Counted from the first letter of the stretch, positions 1-8,590 are shown. The stretch: DNA of 64,000 nt from Methylocystis parvus OBBP (GCF_027571405.1 NZ_CP092968.1:868001-932000); one strand, 5' to 3'. Translations and numbers: made by a program. Notes: generated by a model not told the origin, from the sequence alone.

Positions 1-243
1 AAGGACGCCGTCCTCCTCCTCGGTGTAGAAAACATCATGGGACTGGAAGCGAAACCGCCGCGCGCCTCTCAATAATTCATCGGCGGAGGTCCCCATTTTA
101 GGGAAATCGGCGAGCAAGCCGAAAGTACGTTCGAGACCTTCGTGATAGGCTCTCGCCTGATAGAGACCGAATCTCCGGGCAGTAAATGCGCCAATGTCGC
201 TAATTTGGCGTCTCGCCTGGAAGGAGAGGCGATACTTACTCAC
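1..243 (-). CDS. ParE/RelE-family toxin, cut by the window edge
   Basis: This is the first 81 codons of a reading frame on the minus strand, starting at a GTG and running off the left edge. The translation opens VSKYRLSFQARRQISDIG and contains GLLADFPKMG and RRFRFQSHDVFY. This is the usual layout of ParE-type toxins of the RelE fold: an N-terminal beta strand, two helices with an xxDI motif, then FP-x-G and a beta hairpin. The GTG overlaps the stop of the upstream antitoxin frame (GTGAGTAA), the coupling expected of a toxin-antitoxin pair. Family members poison DNA gyrase or cleave mRNA; which applies here cannot be told. About 15-20 C-terminal residues are missing from the window. It was too short and too close to the edge to be called automatically; I translated it by hand. 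Confidence 0.8.
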   Translation of the reverse strand, partial: MSKYRLSFQARRQISDIGAFTARRFGLYQARAYHEGLERTFGLLADFPKMGTSADELLRGARRFRFQSHDVFYTEEEDGVL

Positions 244-466
244 GCGGCGACGCGGCGGCCTCGATTTCCGCCCAAATCTCCTTCATCGACGCATCACAGG
301 GCGTTGCGGCCTCGGCCGAGCTTAAGGCGCTGCGCATCCGACGAAGCTGCTCGTCGCGCGACAGCTCGCGCCAAGCCTCGATTTCCGCCTCGCTCGGCGT
401 CGCCGAAGGCGTCACGCTTCGTATGAGCGACAGTTGATCGGACGTTGGAACGGCGGCCATGGGCAA
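236..466 (-). CDS. ParD-like antitoxin of the ParDE pair
   Basis: A 76-codon protein (or 74 if the second ATG at 460 is used) rich in charged helix formers, ending EIWAEIEAAASPRE. It lies directly upstream of, and overlaps by 8 bases, the ParE-like toxin frame. Size, acidic C-terminal helix and position match an antitoxin whose C-terminal tail wraps the toxin while the N-terminal part binds the operator. The DNA-binding fold itself is not obvious by eye, so the family call rests mainly on the partner. The pair would be autoregulated from the 467-630 gap, where I could not pick out an operator. Confidence 0.65.
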   Translation of the reverse strand: MPMAAVPTSDQLSLIRSVTPSATPSEAEIEAWRELSRDEQLRRMRSALSSAEAATPCDASMKEIWAEIEAAASPRE

Positions 467-630
467 AATCTATCGCAGACCGGTCTTAAAGCCAATGACG
501 AGCGGAAGCGAAACTCCAGTTCCAGCGCCGCGCTCGCTTATCCGCCCCCTTCTCCCTTCCGAATTCCCTTGCAATTCACTCGGTCAAGCGTGCTAGAAGG
601 CGCTCTCCCCCGTTTCCACAGGGAAATCCT

Positions 631-1305
631 ATGCCCGAAGTCATCTTCACCGGCCCGGCCGGCAGGCTCGAAGGCCGGTTTCATCAGTCCGCCACGCGCG
701 GCGCGCCGATCGCCATCGTCCTGCATCCGCATCCGCAATTCGGCGGGACGATGAATAATCAGATCGTCTATCATCTCTATTACGCCTTCGCGGAACGCGG
801 CTTCTCGGTGTTGCGCTTCAATTTCCGCGGCGTGGGGCGCAGCCAGGGCAATTTTGACCATGGCTCGGGCGAGCTTTCCGACGCGGCGGCCGCGCTCGAC
901 TGGGCGCAGGCGGTGAATCCCGAGGCGCGCGCCTGCTGGATCGCGGGCGTCTCTTTCGGCTCCTGGATCGGCATGCAGCTTCTCATGCGCCGGCCGGAGA
1001 TCGAGGGCTTTGTTTCCGTGGCGCCGCCCGCCAACCGTTTCGATTTCTCGTTCCTCGCGCCCTGCCCGTCCTCGGGCCTCTTCATCCATGGCGATCAGGA
1101 CCGCGTGGCGCCGCTGAAGGAAGTCACCGGGCTGATCGAAAAGCTCAAGACGCAGAAAGGCATCATGATCGAGCACGCGGTGGTCGAAGGCGCCAACCAT
1201 TTCTTCGAGAACAAGGTGGAGCCGCTGATCGCCCATGTCGACGCCTATCTCGACAGGCGCCTCGGCAACCCGCCGCGCATCGCCATTCCGGCGCGGGGGG
1301 ATTAA
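631..1305 (+). CDS. alpha/beta hydrolase (dienelactone hydrolase-like)
   Basis: A 224-residue soluble alpha/beta hydrolase. The nucleophile elbow GVSFG places the catalytic serine at residue 108. The acid is in HGDQD (Asp157 or Asp155) and the histidine in GANHFF (His190). The N-terminal LHPHPQFGG segment, a likely oxyanion strand, and the FNFRGVGRS segment are typical of a conserved proteobacterial subfamily often annotated as a CocE/NonD or dienelactone hydrolase-like esterase. No signal peptide is present, so it should be cytoplasmic. The ATG is preceded by AGGGAAA. The substrate cannot be inferred. It stands alone: the next gene is convergent. Confidence 0.8.
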   Translation: MPEVIFTGPAGRLEGRFHQSATRGAPIAIVLHPHPQFGGTMNNQIVYHLYYAFAERGFSVLRFNFRGVGRSQGNFDHGSGELSDAAAALDWAQAVNPEARACWIAGVSFGSWIGMQLLMRRPEIEGFVSVAPPANRFDFSFLAPCPSSGLFIHGDQDRVAPLKEVTGLIEKLKTQKGIMIEHAVVEGANHFFENKVEPLIAHVDAYLDRRLGNPPRIAIPARGD

Positions 1306-1342
1306 GCGTCCCCTCGCCGCGCTTGCGGGGAGATGGGATTTA

Positions 1343-1939
1343 CTACCCCACCTTCGCGCTCAATCGCGGGACGATCTCTCTCTCGATCGTCTCTTCGTCC
1401 AGCCCCTCATAGGTCGACCATTCGACCGTGGGGCCCGGCCCGATGACGAAGGTCGCCGGCACGCCCTTGGCCCCGAGCGCGCGCTGCAGATAAGTGTTCT
1501 CGTCCATGCCCACGGCGACGAAAGGATTGCCGTGTTTGGCCAGAAAGAGCCTGGCTTTCGTCGGCGGATCCTTCACGTCGGCCCCGTAGATCGGCGCGAG
1601 ATTGCGTTTTGCGAGCGCGACGATCAGTTCATGCTCGGCCCGGCATGTCGGACACCACGACGCCCAGACGACGAGAAGCGAACGCTTCCCCGCGAGATCG
1701 GCGCTCGAGAAGCCCGGCATGGGCGCGCCTTTGGCGTCGAGCAGGCCCGGTAACGGGGGCAGATCGAACTTCGCGACCGAAAACGGGTTGAAGAGCCGCG
1801 CGGTCATGTCTTTTCTTTTCCAGACATGCTCGAACACGGCGGCGCCCGCCCCCAATCCCGCGAGGCCGACCGCGCCCAGAACGACGCTGCGTCTGGTGGC
1901 GAACCACTCGGTCTCTTTTTGCAAAGCGTCCGGCCGCAT
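1343..1939 (-). CDS. membrane-anchored thioredoxin-like protein (TlpA/DsbE family)
   Basis: A 198-residue protein with one N-terminal membrane segment (about residues 17-37) followed by a periplasmic thioredoxin fold. The redox site WCPTC sits at residues 95-99 and a cis-proline turn GVPATFV follows near 158. This matches the DsbE/CcmG/TlpA group, periplasmic reductases that keep cytochrome c apoprotein or copper-chaperone cysteines reduced. No other ccm gene is nearby, so a specific role in cytochrome c maturation cannot be claimed. It is convergent with the hydrolase gene. The long stretch after its start (1940-2230) is more AT-rich and probably carries divergent promoters. Confidence 0.8.
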   Translation of the reverse strand: MRPDALQKETEWFATRRSVVLGAVGLAGLGAGAAVFEHVWKRKDMTARLFNPFSVAKFDLPPLPGLLDAKGAPMPGFSSADLAGKRSLLVVWASWCPTCRAEHELIVALAKRNLAPIYGADVKDPPTKARLFLAKHGNPFVAVGMDENTYLQRALGAKGVPATFVIGPGPTVEWSTYEGLDEETIEREIVPRLSAKVG

Positions 1940-2233
1940 GATTGTCGCCCGTTACCGTTTGAGGAGCATCCGCGCTACCGGCAGAAATACTTTGAAACAG
2001 GTGAATGAATCGTGTTTCCGGAATTTCACAACCGCCGCTCCGCATGGCTTAAATTTGATTATTTTGAATCAACAAGATAGAGGCTCACGATGTCGCCGGC
2101 TGATATACAATCTATGCGTGCATGAGTGATTTTGACACACGCCTGCATATTGGGCTGGTTGAGTTACGAAGCAATTTATTCACGGCTGTTGGACACTCTC
2201 GCCCTGGAAAGGTCGGGTGTTGAAAGTCCACAG

Positions 2234-4564
2234 ATGCGCTCAGTCAAGATTGCCGAACCGGTTGATTCCGACGCCGCCGCCGACGACATCATTCAATTGG
2301 TCAGGGTCGAGAAGCTCGACATGGCGCTGCGTCTCGCGCCGCTCTCGATGGGGTTGATTACTTTCGGCCTGCTTTTCCTTGGCGTGCTGTTCTGGCGGTC
2401 GGACAGGGAAGATTACATCCTGCTCCTCAATTTCAGCGCGCTGATCCTTACCGCCGTCACGCTCACTTACTGCAAGAGATGGTTCGACCGGCCGCGGCCG
2501 GACGCCGTCGCGCAGCGCGAAATGTTCGTGATCCGAACCGTCGCCTTTCTCTACGGATCGATCATCGGCACCATCTCGCCGATGATCTATCTCGACGGCG
2601 ACCCGCAGGTGCGGCTCCTGATCGCGACGACGGTCGCCGGGGCCATCGCCAACTGCATCACAATCTCTTTCCTGCCGTCGCTGGCGATCGCCTATCTCGT
2701 GCCGCTCGTCACGCAGTCGCTCCTCACGCTCGCCGCGACAGGCGAGCTTTTCAGCTTCTACGTCGCGCTTCTCGAACTGCTCTTCGCCCTTTTCCTCTCG
2801 TTCCTGACCATTTTCATGAGCGCGCTGGTCGAACGTCGCGTCATCGCGCAGTACAATCTCGAACGCGAGCAGGCGCTCACAAATCTGCTGCTCAACGACT
2901 TCGAGGAAAGCGCCAATGACTGGCTCTGGGAGACCGATGACGAGTTGCGCTTGCGTCACGTCTCCGATCGACTTTCGCAGGTCGCCGCGCGCGACAAGTC
3001 GGCGCTGAAAGAGAAGCCTATCGCCGAACTCTTCGCGCCGGACGGAGAGGAAGGCGTCGAAGCCTTTACGCGGCTGCGCGAGGCGGTCGTGGCGCGGCGC
3101 GCCTTTCGCGACATTCTCCTGCCCGTCCTCGTCGAGGGCGAGCGGCGTTGGTGGCTCGTCAGCGGCAAGCCGATCGTCGTCGGCAATTCACGTTTTTCCG
3201 GCTATCGCGGGGTGGGTGCGGACATCACGATCAAGAAGCAGGCGGAGGATCGCCTCTCTTTCCTGGTGATGCACGACGCTTTGACCAATCTGCCCAACCG
3301 CGTCTGCTTCCAGCAGCGCCTCAACAAGGCCAGCGCGGAGCTTTACGCGAAGGGCACGCCCTACGCCGTGCTCTGCCTCGATCTCGACGAGTTCAAGAGC
3401 GTCAACGATACGCTGGGCCACGGCGCCGGCGACAAACTGCTCCAGGCCGTATCTTACAGGCTGATCAAGGCCGTCGGTCCCAAGGCGGTGGTCGCGCGCC
3501 TTGCAGGCGACGAATATGCGGTCCTGCTCTCGGGCCTCGACGCCTATGACCGTGAAAAGCTCTCGGCGGCCTGCGCGTCGATCGTCTCGGAGATAAGCGT
3601 TCCGTTCCCGATCAACGACGCGGTGGTCAATATCGGCGTGAGCATCGGCATCGCCATCGCGCCGCAGGACGGCGTGCAGGAGATCATGCGCCGGGCGGAT
3701 CTCGCGCTGTATCAGGCGAAACGCAACGGCAAGAACGTCTTCCGCTTCTATCAGGCGGATATGGATGAAGAGATCATTGCGCGTCGCGCGATCGGCGCCG
3801 AACTTCAGGTCGCCGTCGAGCGCGGCGAATTCGTCCTCTATTTCCAGCCGCTGGTCAACGCCGCTTCCAAGAAGATACAGGGTTTCGAAGCTCTGGTGCG
3901 CTGGAAGCATCCGACGCGCGGCTTCGTCTCGCCCGCCGAATTCATCCCCATTGCAGAGGAAATCGGAGCCATTTCCTCGCTCGGCGGATGGGTCATCGAC
4001 GAAGCCTGCCGTCTCGCCGTCACCTGGCCGACCCCGGTGCCCGTCGCCGTGAACATCTCGCCCATTCAGTTTCGCCATTCGGATTTGCCGCAGATCGTGT
4101 CGGACGCCTTGCGTCGCCACGAACTCCCCGCGCATCGCCTCGAACTGGAGCTCACGGAGTCGGCTCTGCTCGAATCCACGCCCGCGACGCAGAAAATGCT
4201 GCATCGCCTGGGCGAGATCGGCGTGCGTCTCTCGCTCGACGATTTCGGCACGGGCTATTCGAGCCTCAGCTATCTGCGCCGCATCTCGTTCCACAAGATC
4301 AAGATCGACCAGAGCTTCGTGCGCAATTTGCCGGAAGACGAACGCGATATGTCGATCGTGCGCGCGATCGTCGACATTGCGACGACCATGGGCGTCGCGA
4401 CGATCGCCGAGGGCGTCGAGACCGAGGATCAGTCGCGCGCGCTGCTGGCGCAAGGCTGCCATCAACTCCAGGGCTATCTATTCAGCAAGCCCGTGCCCGC
4501 CGAGGACGTTCCGCTGCTGCTTGCGCCCGGCTCGGTTGAAATGAATGTGAACGCCGTCGCCTGA
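2234..4564 (+). CDS. membrane PAS-GGDEF-EAL protein (cyclic-di-GMP turnover)
   Basis: About 776 residues from the ATG at 2234. The N-terminal 35-200 region holds about six hydrophobic segments, a membrane sensor module. A PAS domain follows at about 220-335 and runs directly into GGDEF (about 340-505) and EAL (about 520-770). The GGDEF signature is AGDEY (424-428), a variant that can still be active. The EAL signature EALVRW (552-557) and the DDFGTGYSSLSYL loop are intact, so phosphodiesterase activity is likely; net direction of c-di-GMP turnover is unknown. A GTG at 2126 would add 36 residues, but that DNA is AT-rich and the residues read like non-coding sequence. Neither start has a clear ribosome binding site. 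Confidence 0.85.
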   Translation: MRSVKIAEPVDSDAAADDIIQLVRVEKLDMALRLAPLSMGLITFGLLFLGVLFWRSDREDYILLLNFSALILTAVTLTYCKRWFDRPRPDAVAQREMFVIRTVAFLYGSIIGTISPMIYLDGDPQVRLLIATTVAGAIANCITISFLPSLAIAYLVPLVTQSLLTLAATGELFSFYVALLELLFALFLSFLTIFMSALVERRVIAQYNLEREQALTNLLLNDFEESANDWLWETDDELRLRHVSDRLSQVAARDKSALKEKPIAELFAPDGEEGVEAFTRLREAVVARRAFRDILLPVLVEGERRWWLVSGKPIVVGNSRFSGYRGVGADITIKKQAEDRLSFLVMHDALTNLPNRVCFQQRLNKASAELYAKGTPYAVLCLDLDEFKSVNDTLGHGAGDKLLQAVSYRLIKAVGPKAVVARLAGDEYAVLLSGLDAYDREKLSAACASIVSEISVPFPINDAVVNIGVSIGIAIAPQDGVQEIMRRADLALYQAKRNGKNVFRFYQADMDEEIIARRAIGAELQVAVERGEFVLYFQPLVNAASKKIQGFEALVRWKHPTRGFVSPAEFIPIAEEIGAISSLGGWVIDEACRLAVTWPTPVPVAVNISPIQFRHSDLPQIVSDALRRHELPAHRLELELTESALLESTPATQKMLHRLGEIGVRLSLDDFGTGYSSLSYLRRISFHKIKIDQSFVRNLPEDERDMSIVRAIVDIATTMGVATIAEGVETEDQSRALLAQGCHQLQGYLFSKPVPAEDVPLLLAPGSVEMNVNAVA

Positions 4565-4644
4565 TCCGCGATGGAACCGCGCTTCCCTCGTGACCCGGGC
4601 GCATTCGACGCTTCCGGGTCTTGCCGATACGGAATGTTCGGCTC

Positions 4645-5757
4645 CTAGACCACCGCAACCCGCGCCAGCACCCCGCCGGGCAGCGGCTCCGGCGCGCCCG
4701 TGGTCGTCGGAAAGGTGATCGGCAGGCCTTCCAGCACGCGCGCGGCGAGATAGGCGAAGGCTTGCGCCTCCATCGAATCCGCCGACCAGCCGACGGCGTC
4801 GGCGGTCGTGACCTTGCAGGGCAGGCGCATCACCAATTCGCGCACCAAAATTGGATTGCGCGCGCCGCCGCCGCAGACGATCAGCAATTGCGGCTGGTTG
4901 GGCAGATGCGGAAAGAGCCGCAGCACGGAGGCCGCGGTGAAGGCGGTGAGCGTCGCGGCGGCGTCCTCCGTGGCGAGTTTGGCGACGGGGTCGAGCGCAA
5001 AGGCGTTGCGATCGAGCGATTTCGGCGGCGGTTGATCGAAAAAGGGATGCGCCAGCATCCGCAGCAGCGCCGCCTCGTTCACCCTGCCGCGCGCGGCGGT
5101 ATGGCCATGGCGGTCGATCGGCGCGCCGGTGCGCTGAAGCATGAGGTCGTCTATGAGCGCGTTGCCCGGGCCTGTGTCGCAAGCGATCGGCTGCTCGCCG
5201 TCTGCGACATAAGTCACATTCGCGACCCCGCCAATATTGAGCAGCGCAACCTCGCCTTTCATCCCGCCGGCCATGACCAGCGCGCGATGAAACACCGGCA
5301 CGATCGGCGCGCCCTCCCCGCCCGCAAAAATGTCGGCGGCCCGGAAGTCGTAAGCGACCTCGATCCCCAGCCGGTTGGCGAGCGCCTGACCGTCGCCGAT
5401 CTGGATGGTCAGCTTCTGCTTGGGCCGATGCAGCACGGTCTGGCCGTGGAAGCCGACAATGTTCACCGAGCCCGCCTCGATGGAATTGTCGCGCAAAAAG
5501 GTCTCGACCGCCTCGGCGTGCCGATCCGTCACCATGCGCTCGGCGAAAGCGAGCACGCCCGGCCGCGCGTCGCGATCCTCCATCGTCGCGGCCTCGGCGA
5601 GCGCATTGCGCAGCAGCGCGCGGTCGGCGTCGTTATAGGGATAGTGCCCCGTCGGCCCGAAGGCGACGGCCGCGTCGCCATCCGTCTCGATGAGCGCGAC
5701 GTCCACGCCGTCCATGGACGTGCCGGACATGAGGCCAATGGCGCGATAGCTGGGCAA
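4645..5757 (-). CDS. anmK: anhydro-N-acetylmuramic acid kinase
   Basis: AnmK phosphorylates and opens 1,6-anhydro-MurNAc released from peptidoglycan turnover, feeding the recycled sugar into MurNAc-6-phosphate metabolism in the cytoplasm. The phosphate-binding N-terminus GLMSGTSMDGVD is unmistakable, and NIGGVANVTY and DTGPGNALIDDL are further family blocks. I place the start at a TTG (5757): GGAG lies seven bases upstream and the resulting 370 residues match the family length. The longer frame to 5856 adds 33 residues lacking family resemblance. It is single and convergent with the GGDEF-EAL gene. Confidence 0.93.
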   Translation of the reverse strand: MPSYRAIGLMSGTSMDGVDVALIETDGDAAVAFGPTGHYPYNDADRALLRNALAEAATMEDRDARPGVLAFAERMVTDRHAEAVETFLRDNSIEAGSVNIVGFHGQTVLHRPKQKLTIQIGDGQALANRLGIEVAYDFRAADIFAGGEGAPIVPVFHRALVMAGGMKGEVALLNIGGVANVTYVADGEQPIACDTGPGNALIDDLMLQRTGAPIDRHGHTAARGRVNEAALLRMLAHPFFDQPPPKSLDRNAFALDPVAKLATEDAAATLTAFTAASVLRLFPHLPNQPQLLIVCGGGARNPILVRELVMRLPCKVTTADAVGWSADSMEAQAFAYLAARVLEGLPITFPTTTGAPEPLPGGVLARVAVV

Positions 5758-5917
5758 AGGCGAATCTCCAATCAAGAGTCCAAAGTCTACGTGATTTGAA
5801 CGGCGACATGAATCGTCGCGGGCGTGGCCTCCGACGAAAAGTCGCGCTCGCGCCATCCAATGATATTATTGTTTTACAGAAATTATCTTTGGATTACGAT
5901 AATACATGGAGAATGCA

Positions 5918-6517
5918 ATGACCAATATCCGGCAGATGCCGCTGCAAGCGGCCCCCCTGGAGCCGCCGCGCCGCCGAGCCATCCGGCGCCGCAGCGCCTT
6001 TCTCGCCGCCTCCCTCGCCTGGACATTTTCCGCCGCGCTTTGCGCGACTGCGCTTTTGATCGGGACAGCGCTCTTTTACCAGGGCGAGTTCGTTTCCTTC
6101 GGGCCCGGGGGCCTGTGGTTCAGCTATGGACCGGACGCCGCGCTGGGACGCGTCTCGCTTGCGGCCTTCACCGCGACGCAGCGCTGCGCCGGCGCGCTCG
6201 CCATTGCATTTCTCACGACGCCGGTGCTGATCGTCCTGCATTTCGCGCGGCGCCTGTTCCAGCTCTATGCGGAAGGCGTCGTCTTCACGTCCGCCAATGC
6301 GCGGCTTATCAAATTCATGGCGGGCGGCCTTTGCGCCTACGCCTTCGCGCCCCTCGCCGCGAACCGAACGATCCATCTCGCCGGAATTACGAGCGATCCC
6401 GTATGGCTCCATGCCGACGAGGTTCTCGCCCTTGTCTTCGGCGCGCTCGCTTATGTCGTCGCGGACGTCATGGAGTTCGGTCACGAGATCGAACGCGACA
6501 GGGACGGTTTCGTCTGA
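5918..6517 (+). CDS. DUF2975 four-helix membrane protein
   Basis: A 199-residue membrane protein with about four hydrophobic segments and an Arg-rich cytoplasmic N-terminus, fitting DUF2975. Members of this family typically sit next to a small XRE/YozG-like regulator, as here. An ATG at 5906 would add four residues, but GGAG six bases before the ATG at 5918 favours the latter. The stop overlaps the regulator's start (TGATG), so the two are translationally coupled. The upstream 5860-5905 stretch is strikingly AT-rich for this genome and probably holds the promoter. Function is unknown for the family. Confidence 0.75.
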   Translation: MTNIRQMPLQAAPLEPPRRRAIRRRSAFLAASLAWTFSAALCATALLIGTALFYQGEFVSFGPGGLWFSYGPDAALGRVSLAAFTATQRCAGALAIAFLTTPVLIVLHFARRLFQLYAEGVVFTSANARLIKFMAGGLCAYAFAPLAANRTIHLAGITSDPVWLHADEVLALVFGALAYVVADVMEFGHEIERDRDGFV

Positions 6518-6753
6518 TGCCGATCGTCATGCGCCTCGACGTCATGCTCGCCAAGCGCCGCATGCGCTCCAAAACTCTCGCGCAGATTGTCGGCGTGACG
6601 GAAGCCAATCTGTCGCTCCTGAAATCCGGGAAGGTGAACGGCGTGCGCTTCTCGACTCTCGCCGCCATTTGCCATGCGCTCGACTGTCAGCCGGGCGATC
6701 TCATGGAATATGTGCCGGACGAACAGGCGGAGGCCGAACGCAAGGCCGGATAA
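6517..6753 (+). CDS. small XRE-family (Cro/CI, YozG-like) regulator
   Basis: A 78-residue helix-turn-helix protein that overlaps the DUF2975 stop by one base. The body reads LAQIVGVTEANLSLLKSGKV followed by RFSTLAAICHALDCQPGDLM. That is the compact five-helix XRE fold with the recognition helix at about residues 28-40, ending in the DCQPGDLMEY motif typical of YozG-like regulators. It presumably controls its own operon, perhaps in response to the membrane partner (inference). Confidence 0.9.
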   Translation: MPIVMRLDVMLAKRRMRSKTLAQIVGVTEANLSLLKSGKVNGVRFSTLAAICHALDCQPGDLMEYVPDEQAEAERKAG

Positions 6754-6784
6754 GACCCAGACTTTTGGGCTCGGAGGAATTGCA

Positions 6785-8020
6785 ATGCGCAAAATTCTTT
6801 TGGCGCTGCTGGCGGCGCTCGTCTTTATTCCTGCCGTCAGTCCCGCCGTCGCGGCGGCGTCCAAGCGAAATATGGCGCCGCTCGAGGGAATCCCCTTCAT
6901 CTTCGACTCTGGCCGGATACTTCTCGACGCCGTCTTCATGACGCCCGAGGGGCGGGAGCGCAGAGCGCTCGCCTGGTTCAATATGGGCATGTCGGCGCCG
7001 GCGCTGACAAAGGCGCTATATCGCGAACTCGGCCTCGATCGCGGCGCGCCGCTACGGGTCTCGGTCGACGGGCGCCAGCTTGAGGCGCGCGCCGAAGACG
7101 TCGTCGACGGCGACGGCGGAATTGGCGTGCCGACCTTCGCGCATCTCTTCGCGCCGCGTCGCGTCGAGGCGATGCTGCCCGCGCATATGATGCAGGACTA
7201 TATCGCGCAGATCGACTATGGCAGGCGCCGCTTCGCGCTACTTCCGCCGGGCGGAAAACGTCCCGAAGGAGACGCCGTTCCAATTCTGCTCAACCCGGAA
7301 AGTGGCGTTGTCGCAGTGGAAGCGCAAATCGACGGCGCGACGCTGCCGCTCGTGATCGACGCCGGCGGCGGTTACAGCTGGATGCGCGGCGACGTTACGC
7401 GCGCCCTCCTCGCGCGCCATCCCGATTGGCTGCGCGCCCATGGCGCCGTCGGCGCGGCGAATGCGAATATGATCGACTTCGCTTTCGAGAAGGAAGGCGA
7501 CCTGTTGCGCATACCCAGCCTGCGATTGGGCGAGACGGAATTGAGCCAGCTTGGCTTCCTTGGAACGGCGCCGGTTTTAGGCCCGATCGCCGAGGGCGTT
7601 TTCGGCGATCTCTTCTGGGACAATTGGCGCAAGGCCGCGCCGGCCCCCGTCGTCGGCTGGCTGGGCGGCAATGCGCTAAGCGATTTCGAGCTGACGATCG
7701 ACTATCCGAACCGCATGAGCTATTGGCGCCGCGAGCGCGCATCTGATGGGACGGAGCTGGACCAGCCGCCATTGACGCTCGTGCGCCGGGAAGAGCGGTT
7801 CATTATCGGCGGCGTGGCGAAAACAGCCGACGGGCGGAGTCAGAGTGGCGTCGAGAGTGGCGACGAGCTTCTTGCTGTCGACGATATGCTCGCGCGCGGC
7901 GCGAGCAAGGACGCTGTGCTCTCGGCGCTCCATGGCGCGCCGGGCGAGTGGAAAAGACTGACGCTGGATCGCGGCGGCGCGCGGTTGGAGGTCGATGCGG
8001 AGGTGATGAATTTCCGCTGA
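6785..8020 (+). CDS. periplasmic aspartyl-protease-like protein with C-terminal PDZ domain
   Basis: A 411-residue exported protein. A signal peptide (about residues 1-24, ending AVA-A) precedes two retropepsin-like repeats: one around FDSG (40-43) and one around VIDAGGG (190-196), in which the usual D-S/T-G is D-A-G. A PDZ domain occupies about 325-411 (SGVESGDELLAVDD is the carboxylate-loop region). With the catalytic triplet altered, peptidase activity is uncertain; it may be a binding protein. The start has a strong GGAGG seven bases upstream. It lies 31 bases after the regulator gene and may share its transcript. The stop directly abuts the remnant of the convergent vapD gene. Confidence 0.6.
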   Translation: MRKILLALLAALVFIPAVSPAVAAASKRNMAPLEGIPFIFDSGRILLDAVFMTPEGRERRALAWFNMGMSAPALTKALYRELGLDRGAPLRVSVDGRQLEARAEDVVDGDGGIGVPTFAHLFAPRRVEAMLPAHMMQDYIAQIDYGRRRFALLPPGGKRPEGDAVPILLNPESGVVAVEAQIDGATLPLVIDAGGGYSWMRGDVTRALLARHPDWLRAHGAVGAANANMIDFAFEKEGDLLRIPSLRLGETELSQLGFLGTAPVLGPIAEGVFGDLFWDNWRKAAPAPVVGWLGGNALSDFELTIDYPNRMSYWRRERASDGTELDQPPLTLVRREERFIIGGVAKTADGRSQSGVESGDELLAVDDMLARGASKDAVLSALHGAPGEWKRLTLDRGGARLEVDAEVMNFR

Positions 8021-8339
8021 TCAGAAATTAGGAGCCTTGATGAGCTGGGTGAAGTCGGACCACTGCTCCGAGAACAACAATCTCGGATATTAGCCGCCAA
8101 TACCTCCCCTTTACGGGGAGGTCGGCGGTCGAAGACCGCCGGGTGGGGCTCGCGCCACAATAAATATGGTAGGTTTAACCCCACCCGGCCCTGCGGAGCA
8201 GGGCCACCCTCCCCGTAAAGGGGAGGGATTCGCTCAGGCCCAGCGTTCATCCGATTGCCCCGGAGTAAGCTTGCGCAACGCCCTTCGGATGGTTGACCTG
8301 CGTCTCAGCGACGACCAGATCGAACGCTATCGCGAACAT
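8021..8339 (-). pseudogene. vapD: vapD toxin remnant, interrupted by a palindromic repeat
   Basis: On the minus strand, an ATG at 8339 overlaps the DUF5397 stop (TGATG) and opens MFAIAFDLVVAETQVNHPKG, the near-invariant N-terminus of VapD-family proteins, then hits TGA at 8249-8247 after 30 codons. On the other side of the repeat at 8103-8229, positions 8089-8021 in another frame encode a tail containing EQWSDFTQLIK, matching the VapD C-terminus (EQWSDFT is characteristic), and end in TGA. So the two ends of a roughly 95-residue gene survive, and about 35 middle codons are missing or replaced by the repeat. VapD proteins are Cas2-like ribonucleases of toxin-antitoxin type. Neither fragment can be functional. 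The order DUF5397-vapD suggests the upstream protein was its partner. Confidence 0.8.
8103..8229. repeat. palindromic repeat, CCTCCCC family, inside vapD
   Basis: A 127-bp inverted-repeat element. It opens CCTCCCCTTTACGGGGAGG (itself a hairpin), then GGCGGTCGAAGACCGCC and GGGTGGGG. The right half mirrors this with CCCCACCCGGCCCTGCGG and ends CCGTAAAGGGGAGGG. The outer arms are complementary, so the whole could fold into a branched hairpin. A relative lies at 14561-14727. No transposase is encoded, so it would be a REP/MITE-like passenger element. Confidence 0.85.
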
Positions 8340-8551
8340 CAACGCTCCTTTGGATCGTCTAAGATATTGCTGAATCGGTAATCCACGACTTCGCCCGTTT
8401 CCAGAATCCTGACTTTCATCCAACGGTCGCCTAATGGCTCTTCGGAGCCTAGCGCAATGATTTCATAAGAAGGGCCGAAGGGACCAAATCTGCGAAAGGT
8501 TCCGACCAGTTCTCTCGGGTCTGGAATAAAAGAAGCGGCGGTCTGGCTCAT
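8339..8551 (-). CDS. DUF5397 family protein (probable VapD partner)
   Basis: A 70-residue protein with the DUF5397 hallmarks: ELVGTFRRFGPFGPSYEI, then GDRWMKVRILETGEVVDY and a DILDDP-like ending (NILDDPKER). Predicted as a small beta-rich soluble domain. Its TGA overlaps the ATG of the vapD remnant by one base, so the two were a coupled cassette. A role as antitoxin or regulator of VapD is inference from this arrangement. With the toxin gone, the gene may be drifting or may act alone. Confidence 0.8.
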   Translation of the reverse strand: MSQTAASFIPDPRELVGTFRRFGPFGPSYEIIALGSEEPLGDRWMKVRILETGEVVDYRFSNILDDPKER

Positions 8552-8590
8552 GCGGGTATCCTAGCACGCCTGCGCGAACCGGGAAAACGC

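Noticed and set aside
2126..2233. N-terminal extension of the GGDEF-EAL protein from GTG 2126
   Set aside because: AT-rich, no ribosome site, and no family support; the ATG at 2234 is preferred, with some doubt.
3188..4465. 425-residue minus-strand frame under the EAL domain
   Set aside because: Shadow of the EAL-domain gene, same composition pattern, no domain.
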